Shown: in pieces, positions 19,393-26,604 of the stretch
How positions within the stretch are numbered: position 1 is the stretch's first letter
How the letters are laid out: the number at the start of each line of letters is the position of its first letter
DNA from: Flavobacteriales bacterium
GTDB lineage: Bacteria; Bacteroidota; Bacteroidia; Flavobacteriales_G; JALEGO01
Assembly: GCA_022763165.1 (NCBI GenBank)
Contig: JALEGO010000260.1
Coordinates: 1 to 32,568 of the forward strand
Direction: 5' to 3'
Length of the DNA stretch: 32,568 nucleotides
Made by a program: the position numbers and the translations under genes
The notes under the pieces: generated by a model
Told to the model about the DNA's origin: nothing
What the model saw: only the letters and a program-made list of their open reading frames with translations
Databases searched by the model: none

Positions 19393-19404
19393 CTACAGTT
19401 GTAA
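19393..19404. promoter_or_regulatory. BlaI/MecI-type operator 2 (CTACAGTTGTAA)
   Basis: Second TACA-N2-TGTA site, centre exactly 20 bp from operator 1; its last base is the A of the ATG of the BlaI-like CDS. Confidence 0.72.
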
Positions 19405-19781
19405 TGAAATCGCTTAACGACTCGGAACTCCAAATAATGGAATACTTGTGGAAGCTGAAAAAAGCATTTCTTAAAGAAATTGTTGATCAATTTCCTGACC
19501 CAAAACCTGCTTATACCACAATTTCCACTCTGGTAAAAAGGATGTGCGATAAAGAATATATTGGGTTCAAAAAGTACGGAAGAGACAAACATTATTTCCC
19601 TATTTTGGAGAAAAAGAACTACTTCTCTTCAAAATTGAAAACGATGGTTAACGACTTTTTCAATAACTCCAATACACAGTTTGCTTCATTTTTCACTAAA
19701 AACTCCAACATGAGTTTAAATGAACTTGAAGAATTGCAGAAATTGATAAACCAAGAGATTCTAAAAAAGAAAAATGATTAA
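19404..19781 (+). CDS. BlaI/MecI/CopY-family transcriptional repressor
   Basis: LNDSELQIMEYLWKLKKAFLKEIVDQFPDPKPAYTTISTLVKRMCDKEYIGFKKYGRDKHYFPIL is the typical BlaI winged-helix; overlaps the downstream M56 gene by 8 nt. Confidence 0.9.
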   Translation: MKSLNDSELQIMEYLWKLKKAFLKEIVDQFPDPKPAYTTISTLVKRMCDKEYIGFKKYGRDKHYFPILEKKNYFSSKLKTMVNDFFNNSNTQFASFFTKNSNMSLNELEELQKLINQEILKKKND

Positions 19782-21198
19782 AAATCTCATACTTGTAAAT
19801 GTTATTCTAGCCATTTCTTATTTAATGTACTGGTGTCTATTGCGTAGGTCAACAAGATATCAGTTCAAGAGGTTTTATATGCTCTCAGTAATGTTTTTGG
19901 CCTTAATAATACCATGGCTTCAATTTGAGGGACCAATCGAGGTACCTGTGCAAACAGCGAGTTTCGTTTCCAACAATATAGCGGAAAATCTAAACGTTTC
20001 GCAAGAGGTTTTTTATGATTCTATTTCGCAGGAATCTCGAGAAACACCCTTATTGTTACTGATCTATCTTTCAATTTCCATTCTTTTCTTAATCCGATTT
20101 ATGCTCAACCTCATAAAATTGGTTCGAAAGACTGTCAAGTTTATTCTGCCAATAAAGGTTAATGGTCTAAATGTGGTGATGTTACAAGGAAAAGGTCAAT
20201 TGTTCAGCTTTTTCAATTTTGTATTTTCTTCATCAGATCGGTTTTCCTCTTTATATAATAGTAATGCCATCTCTCTACATGAAAGAGCCCACAGCCGTCA
20301 ACTTCATTCATTAGATATTATATTCTCGGAATTGATAATCTGTATTATGTGGTTCAACCCTTTTGCTTGGTTGTTTAGAAAAGCCATTGCAGACAATCAC
20401 GAATATCTTGCTGATCAAGCAGTGTTGGATGAAGGAGTTTCCAAAGAAGAATATATGCAGGTAATGGTGGATCATCAGATTTCAACAAATTCACCTCTTG
20501 CCAGCGCTTTTAGTTATTTACAAACCAAAAAAAGAATTAAAATGTTAAACAGAAAATCAAAAAGAAGTTTAGAATACTTTAGGATAGGTGTTATTGTTTG
20601 TATGAGTGTTGCTGTTTTTTCATGCAGTACAGTAAAAATTGAACATAAACCAATTGTTGTGGTTATTGATGCTGGACATGGCGGAAAAGACCCTGGTTGC
20701 AATGTAGATGAAATCAATGAAAAGGACATTGTATTGAACATTAGCAATATGTTGGCCGCATATTCCCATAAAGATAACATTGAAATCCGAGTCACCAGAC
20801 ATGAAGATCAGTTTCAGGAGCTTCATTCCCGCCTAGATTACATAAAGAAGATTGAACCAGACATGTTTATCTCCTTACATGTTAACCATGCTTCTAACCC
20901 GGAAGTTTCAGGTGCGGAAGCTTATTATTATAGTGGTCCAAGTGAAGAGCGTTCGATGCGACTGGCGGAATCTTTGCTTTCAGAGTTATCGGATCATACG
21001 CAAGATTCAAAATTGGCCCCGGCTCGATTTTATTTGCTCAAAAACACAAATTGTCCTGGAACAATCTTAGAGCTAGGTTTTTTATCAAACTCTGGAGACA
21101 GGGAGTTCTTGAACCAATCAGAAAATCAGGCTTTGGTGGCACAATCAATTTTCGAGGGAATTCGTAAATTTCGAGATCAAAGCTTATACGGTTATTAA
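19774..21198 (+). CDS. BlaR1-like M56 membrane metalloprotease fused to C-terminal N-acetylmuramoyl-L-alanine amidase (Amidase_3)
   Basis: M56 part: N-terminal TMs, HExxH motif (LHERAHSRQLHSLDII), NPFAWLFRKAIADNHEYLADQAVL. Amidase_3 part from ~20656: VVVIDAGHGGKDPG, E in NEKDIVLNIS, ISLHVNHAS, ILELGFLSN. One uninterrupted 474-aa ORF. Confidence 0.87.
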   Translation: MIKNLILVNVILAISYLMYWCLLRRSTRYQFKRFYMLSVMFLALIIPWLQFEGPIEVPVQTASFVSNNIAENLNVSQEVFYDSISQESRETPLLLLIYLSISILFLIRFMLNLIKLVRKTVKFILPIKVNGLNVVMLQGKGQLFSFFNFVFSSSDRFSSLYNSNAISLHERAHSRQLHSLDIIFSELIICIMWFNPFAWLFRKAIADNHEYLADQAVLDEGVSKEEYMQVMVDHQISTNSPLASAFSYLQTKKRIKMLNRKSKRSLEYFRIGVIVCMSVAVFSCSTVKIEHKPIVVVIDAGHGGKDPGCNVDEINEKDIVLNISNMLAAYSHKDNIEIRVTRHEDQFQELHSRLDYIKKIEPDMFISLHVNHASNPEVSGAEAYYYSGPSEERSMRLAESLLSELSDHTQDSKLAPARFYLLKNTNCPGTILELGFLSNSGDREFLNQSENQALVAQSIFEGIRKFRDQSLYGY

Positions 21199-21289
21199 CT
21201 CAATTACTCGAAAACACGAAATCAAAAGACGCACTGATCTTGTCATCGATGCCTATACTGCAAATGGGATTGTCTCATCGATTGAGGTT

Positions 21290-21922
21290 TTGCATCAAAA
21301 TTTACTCCTTCAAAAGATTAAGTTTCCACTATTGGAATATGCGGGTAAAAATTTATTCGAAAAAATTTCAGAGAAAGATCGTTTTTCGTTTTGTGATGAA
21401 GTAGAACGCCTCAAAACAATGGGAGGCAACGTTCTATTAGGAATCATGCTCCAGTTGCACATAGAGCAATCGTTTAAGGAATCGTTTTCAAAGGCTGCAG
21501 AGTATATATCAATGGCTGATATTTGGTATGTATGCGACATCATTGGGGAAAGGGTTTTTGGGTATGGATTGGTTTCAAGACCAAAGGATACATTCCCGGA
21601 AATTGTCAAATTGTTTGGCCATGAAAGTGACTGGGTCGTTCGAGCCTTAGGCGCTGGAGTGCATTATGCGACAAAAAAGGGTCTTTCAAAACAGTATGTT
21701 GAACAGATCTTTCCGTTTCTACTGCAAAAAGGGAAGTCACGAAATAAAGAAATAAAACAAGGTATTGGTTGGGCTGCCAAGACAATTGCCAAGTTTCACC
21801 CAGCCGTCATAAAGTCATTTAATTCTGAAATACAGGACAAAGAAAAAGTAGGCCAGTGGTTTCGGACAAAGGTTAGAATTGGATTGAATCGAAATGCTTA
21901 TGCCCAAGGAAATCGAAGTTAA
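21290..21922 (+). CDS. AlkD-like / HEAT-repeat DNA alkylation repair-type protein (tentative)
   Basis: Helical repeat protein with ADIWYVCDIIGERVFG and SDWVVRALGAGVHYATKKG resembling AlkD-family motifs. Start uncertain: the same frame is open upstream (INSITRKHEIKRRTDLVIDAYTANGIVSSIEV...) back into the previous CDS, without an ATG. Confidence 0.55.
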   Translation: MHQNLLLQKIKFPLLEYAGKNLFEKISEKDRFSFCDEVERLKTMGGNVLLGIMLQLHIEQSFKESFSKAAEYISMADIWYVCDIIGERVFGYGLVSRPKDTFPEIVKLFGHESDWVVRALGAGVHYATKKGLSKQYVEQIFPFLLQKGKSRNKEIKQGIGWAAKTIAKFHPAVIKSFNSEIQDKEKVGQWFRTKVRIGLNRNAYAQGNRS

Positions 21923-22823
21923 ATCTGTGCTTAATAAAACCAAGAGAAGAGATCCTTGGTTTTTAGATGACTATACCTTCAATCCCTACAGCAGTTGTTC
22001 GTTTAATTGTCTTTACTGCTACATTAGAGGTAGCAAATACGGAGAAAACTTGGCAGAGAGTTTATCAGTAAAAACAAATGCTATTGAAATTTTGGAAAAA
22101 CAATTATCCTCAAGAGCTAAGAAAGAGCAATATGGATACATTGTTATTTCAAGTGCAACGGATCCCTATTTGAAAATAGAGAAGGAGTACCAATTGACTA
22201 GAGCCGCTCTTGAGATCATAGAAAAATACAGGTTTCCTGTACATGTAATCACGAAATCCGATTTAGTTGAACGCGATTTTGATTTACTGAAGAAAATTGA
22301 CTCAAATGCCATTATTCCCAAGAGCTTGAATTTGAAACGAGGAGTAATCATGAGTTTTTCTTTTTCTACTATTGAGGATCAAATAGGGGCGCTATTTGAG
22401 TCAGGAGCCACCAAACCGTCTTTGAGAATCAACACCGTGCGAAGAGCGCTTTCTGAAGATTTTCTCACAGGAATAAGTTTTATGCCACTTATCCCTTACA
22501 TATCAGACACCACTTCTCATTTGACAAGTGCATTTGCAATCTTTCAGAACCTTGGCGTAGATTACATTTTGCCAGCAACAATTACTCTTTTTGGAAATGG
22601 TAAGTCAGATAGTAAAACCTTGATCATGAAAATGGTTCAAAAACACTTCCCTGAATTGATTGATAAATACAATAAATTTTTTGAAAACAGTAATCAAATG
22701 CCTGAATATTATAGGAAGGCTTTTAAGGCTAAAATGCAAGAATTATGTGCCCAATATGATATTCCACAAGGGATTCTCTTAGCCGAGAAAGGTCAAGCTA
22801 TTCGCGAATACCTTCCCGAATAG
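21894..22823 (+). CDS. Spore-photoproduct-lyase-like (SPL/Rv2578c-type) radical SAM protein
   Basis: YTFNPYSSCSFNCLYCYIRGSKYGENLAE contains Cx3Cx2C in the SPL-type context; ISSATDPYLKIEKEYQLTRAALEII; overlaps the upstream ORF (alternative ATG at 21900). Confidence 0.8.
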   Translation: MLMPKEIEVKSVLNKTKRRDPWFLDDYTFNPYSSCSFNCLYCYIRGSKYGENLAESLSVKTNAIEILEKQLSSRAKKEQYGYIVISSATDPYLKIEKEYQLTRAALEIIEKYRFPVHVITKSDLVERDFDLLKKIDSNAIIPKSLNLKRGVIMSFSFSTIEDQIGALFESGATKPSLRINTVRRALSEDFLTGISFMPLIPYISDTTSHLTSAFAIFQNLGVDYILPATITLFGNGKSDSKTLIMKMVQKHFPELIDKYNKFFENSNQMPEYYRKAFKAKMQELCAQYDIPQGILLAEKGQAIREYLPE

Positions 22824-23559
22824 TTTTGTATTTCAAAAAACTTCCAAGTGCCGAGATCCTAGCAATTTCGAAACCAGAAAGTCCATCTAAAAAACCGAAT
22901 TTGAGCAAGAAGGTTTCAATAAACTTGGCGAAAGCAGACACATAAGGTTTAAAAAAACCTACGCTTTTTCCATTTTGAATAGCACGATCAGCAGCCAGCA
23001 AAGCATATTTTTTTGACCTTTCTAAATGCTCTTGAGTTGAATTGTACGAATAATGTAATAGGTCGCCTTTGAGTTTGGTGTTGGATGTTGAACTGGGAAC
23101 GACTAATGTTTCATGTACGAAGTCTCCCTCCCAGAAAACTTCATTTCTGTTGAATATTCTAATCTTTTCATCGGGATACCAACCTGAGAAACGAATCCAT
23201 TTGCCCACATAGTTATTTTTTCGATTAAATGAATAGGTACCTTTGAGTCCTTTAGTTAAAGCTTTTTTTATGCTAGTTTTTAAGGATTCGCTTAAGATCT
23301 CATCAGCGTCTATACTTAAAACAAAATCAGAACTGACAAGTGAGTTTGCATAGTTTTTAGTTGCTGCATACCCTTTCCATTCAGTGGTGAAAACTTTGGC
23401 TCCTGCTCTCTCAGCAAACTTCAACGTGTTGTCCGAACTGCCAGAATCCATCACAACGATTTCTTTACAAACTTCAGATAATGATTGAATGCAGCGCTCA
23501 ATATTTTGCGCCTCATTTTTTGTTATAATCACAGCCGATAGGGTTTGCTCAGGCATCAT
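22798..23559 (-). CDS. Glycosyltransferase family 2 (WaaE/KdtX-like)
   Basis: SAVIITKNEAQNIERCIQSL...EIVVMDSGSSDNTLKFAE...LSIDADEILSESL...GWYPDEKIRIFNRN. Confidence 0.88.
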   Translation of the reverse strand: MMPEQTLSAVIITKNEAQNIERCIQSLSEVCKEIVVMDSGSSDNTLKFAERAGAKVFTTEWKGYAATKNYANSLVSSDFVLSIDADEILSESLKTSIKKALTKGLKGTYSFNRKNNYVGKWIRFSGWYPDEKIRIFNRNEVFWEGDFVHETLVVPSSTSNTKLKGDLLHYSYNSTQEHLERSKKYALLAADRAIQNGKSVGFFKPYVSAFAKFIETFLLKFGFLDGLSGFEIARISALGSFLKYKTIREGIRE

Positions 23560-23679
23560 ACAATATTAGGCTTTTATGCTTTGACCATCAAGTTTATGGT
23601 GGCAAGAAAAACTTTCAACATCTTACTTTTACTGGCGTCTTCTTAAACAGATATTTGTAATTTCGGACAAAATCTTGCC

Positions 23680-26466
23680 ATGTCTGAAAAGAAGTTGTTT
23701 TTGTTAGATGCTTTTGCTTTGATTTACAGATCTTATTTTGGGTTTGGGAACAATCAGAGATACAATTCGAAAGGAGTAAATACATCAGCAGCCTTGGGGT
23801 TTACAAATACACTTCTAGAAGTTCTTAGAAAAGAGGATCCTAGTCATATCGGAGTTGTGTTTGACGCTCCTTCATCAACGGCAATTCGAACAGCACAGTT
23901 TTCTGAATATAAAGCCAATAGGGAAGAGATGCCTGAAGATATCAAGAAATCTATCCCGATTATTCAGGATATCGTAAAGGCATTTAATATTCCAATTTTA
24001 ATGGCAGAAGGCTATGAGGCAGATGATGTAATCGGAACATTAGCCAAACAAGCGGAAAAAGCCGGTTTCACGACATATATGATGACGCCTGATAAGGACT
24101 TTGGTCAGTTAGTGTCTGAAAATATTTTTATGTATAGACCAGGCAGAAGTGGTAAGCCTTCTGAGATTTGGGGCGTTCCAGAAGTTTGCGAGAAATTTGA
24201 AGTTGAAAACCCATTACAAGTTATAGACATACTTGGTTTGTGGGGAGATGCAGTTGATAATATTCCTGGAATTCCAGGAATTGGAGAGAAGACGGCAAAA
24301 AAGTTAATCAAACTGTATGGTTCAGTTGAAGGATTAATAGAGAATGTTGAGGACTTGAAAGGCAAGCAGAAGGAAAATGTAATCAACTTTGCTGAGCAAG
24401 GGAAACTCTCAAAAGTGCTGGCTACAATATTGTTAGATGCACCTGTGGAATTTAAACCTGAGGATCTTGTAAGAGAAGAGCCCAACAAAGAGGATGTTAG
24501 ACGGATTTTTTCAGAACTGGAATTTAGAACACTAGCCAAAAGAATTTTGGGTGATGAGGTGCCTTTGGCCTCTAATGCCTCCGGTCAGCTAGACTTATTC
24601 GGAGGTGGAGGAACTCCAGCTCCTATTTCTGATGATACAGAAAACAAAGTTGTTGAACTCAAGAAGTTTGATGCTACAAAAGTTGACTACCGTCTAGTTC
24701 AAGAAGGTGAAGTTGACCAACTAGTTAAAGAGCTTTCTAATGTGAGTAGTTTTTGTTTTGATACAGAAACAACCGGAGTTGATGAAATTATGGCCGAAAT
24801 CGTGGGGCTTGCAATATCTTTCAAAAAGGAGACTGGATATTATATTCCCATGCCAAATGACTTTGATGCAGCCAAAAAAGTCCTGCATAAGTTTAAGCCA
24901 GTATTTGAGAATGATAAAATCGAAAAAATTGCTCAAAACTTGAAATATGATATTACAATTTTGAAAAGATATGATGTTCAGGTTAGAGGTCCAATATTTG
25001 ATACCATGCTTGCCCACTATCTTCTTCAACCCGATATGAAGCATAGCATGGACCGGTTGTCCGAAGCGTATTTGGCTTATAAGCCAATTTCTATTGAAAC
25101 TTTGATAGGAAAAAAGGGGAAAAAGCAACTGAGCATGAGGGACGTAAGCCTTGAGTCTGTCAAAAATTATGCTTCTGAAGACGCTGATATTACTTTACAG
25201 CTTAAGGAAGTTTTCGAACCTGAGATTACTAAATCTTTTAAAAAGCTATTTGAAGAAGTTGAAATGCCCTTAACCGATGTTCTATCTGATATAGAACTCG
25301 AAGGCATCAATCTTGATGTTCCTTCATTACGGAATTTCTCAGCAGAATTAGGCTCTGATATTGACAGATTAGAGAAAGAGATTATTGAATTGGCGGGTAC
25401 TGACTTCAATGTTGATTCACCAAGACAGCTAGGTCAAATCATTTATGAAATACTGCAAATTGGGGGTAAACCCAAAAAAACTAAAACAGGACAGTACTCT
25501 ACGAGTGAAGATGTCTTGATCAAGATGTCCAATGAACATGCCATTATTCCAAAAATACTAGATTACCGATCACTAAGAAAGCTCAAAAGTACTTATGTAG
25601 ATGCTTTACCAGATCTTGTAAATCCTGAAACAGGTAGGCTCCACACAAGTTACATGCAGGCGATTGCAGCAACTGGAAGGTTGAGTTCTAACAACCCAAA
25701 CTTGCAGAATATTCCCATTAGAACTGAGAAGGGGCGTGAGATTAGAAAAGCGTTTATCCCAAGAAATGATGACTATAAACTTCTATCAGCAGATTATTCT
25801 CAAATTGAACTGAGAATTGCCGCTGCCTTCAGTGAGGATCAGACCATGATAGATGCATTTCAAAACAATTTAGATATTCATGCCTCAACTGCTGCAAAGG
25901 TCTTCGGAGTGCCAATTGATGAGGTGGACCGAGAAATGAGAAGCAAGGCTAAGGCGGTAAACTTTGGCATTCTATATGGTCAAACAGCATTTGGTTTAGC
26001 GCAAAACCTTAATATTCCTAGAAAAGAAGCCAAGGAGATTATAGAAAGCTATTTTAAAGAGTTTTACAAAATTAGTGTTTACATCAATGATCAAATCAAC
26101 AATGCTCGAGAAAAGGGATATGTTGAGACTATAATGGGGAGGAAAAGAATCCTTAAAGACATTAATTCCAGGAATGCAGTAGTTCGTGGTCATGCTGAGA
26201 GAAATGCAATCAACGCTCCTATTCAAGGATCAGCCGCTGACATCATTAAAGTGGCGATGATCAATATTCATAAGAAAATCAAAGCTAACAATTTTAAATC
26301 TCGCATGTTACTTCAAGTTCATGATGAATTGGTATTTGACTTATTCAAGCCTGAAGAAGAGGAGTTTAAGCAAATGGTAATCAGAGAAATGCAAGAGGCT
26401 GTGACCTTAAAAGTCCCGCTTACAGTTGAAGCCGGAACAGGAAATAATTGGCTTGAGGCCCATTAA
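23680..26466 (+). CDS. polA: DNA polymerase I
   Basis: 5'-nuclease domain (LLDAFALIYRSYFGF...DDVIGTLA...GIPGIGEKTAKKLI), 3'-5' exonuclease motif FDTETTG, polymerase motifs (LLSADYSQIELRIAA, RSKAKAVNFGILYGQTAFGLA, LLQVHDELVFD). Confidence 0.97.
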   Translation: MSEKKLFLLDAFALIYRSYFGFGNNQRYNSKGVNTSAALGFTNTLLEVLRKEDPSHIGVVFDAPSSTAIRTAQFSEYKANREEMPEDIKKSIPIIQDIVKAFNIPILMAEGYEADDVIGTLAKQAEKAGFTTYMMTPDKDFGQLVSENIFMYRPGRSGKPSEIWGVPEVCEKFEVENPLQVIDILGLWGDAVDNIPGIPGIGEKTAKKLIKLYGSVEGLIENVEDLKGKQKENVINFAEQGKLSKVLATILLDAPVEFKPEDLVREEPNKEDVRRIFSELEFRTLAKRILGDEVPLASNASGQLDLFGGGGTPAPISDDTENKVVELKKFDATKVDYRLVQEGEVDQLVKELSNVSSFCFDTETTGVDEIMAEIVGLAISFKKETGYYIPMPNDFDAAKKVLHKFKPVFENDKIEKIAQNLKYDITILKRYDVQVRGPIFDTMLAHYLLQPDMKHSMDRLSEAYLAYKPISIETLIGKKGKKQLSMRDVSLESVKNYASEDADITLQLKEVFEPEITKSFKKLFEEVEMPLTDVLSDIELEGINLDVPSLRNFSAELGSDIDRLEKEIIELAGTDFNVDSPRQLGQIIYEILQIGGKPKKTKTGQYSTSEDVLIKMSNEHAIIPKILDYRSLRKLKSTYVDALPDLVNPETGRLHTSYMQAIAATGRLSSNNPNLQNIPIRTEKGREIRKAFIPRNDDYKLLSADYSQIELRIAAAFSEDQTMIDAFQNNLDIHASTAAKVFGVPIDEVDREMRSKAKAVNFGILYGQTAFGLAQNLNIPRKEAKEIIESYFKEFYKISVYINDQINNAREKGYVETIMGRKRILKDINSRNAVVRGHAERNAINAPIQGSAADIIKVAMINIHKKIKANNFKSRMLLQVHDELVFDLFKPEEEEFKQMVIREMQEAVTLKVPLTVEAGTGNNWLEAH

Positions 26467-26604
26467 ATTGAAACTTTCTTCCTTCTCTAGCGTAGATCAT
26501 AGGTAACACTATAAGAGAACTGCGATTAGAAATATATTTTGATTAGAATAATATTTTTCATAAATTAGATTTGGTTGGCATTCTCGGAATAATATTTTAA
26601 TATT

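Noticed and set aside
24105-24539. Minus-strand ORF of 144 aa inside polA (also 24721-25128)
   Set aside because: Shadow ORFs of a clear polA gene.
26546-26598. Direct repeat GAATAATATTTT (26546 and 26587) upstream of the T9SS cargo gene
   Set aside because: AT-rich and short; likely chance or part of the promoter region, no further support.
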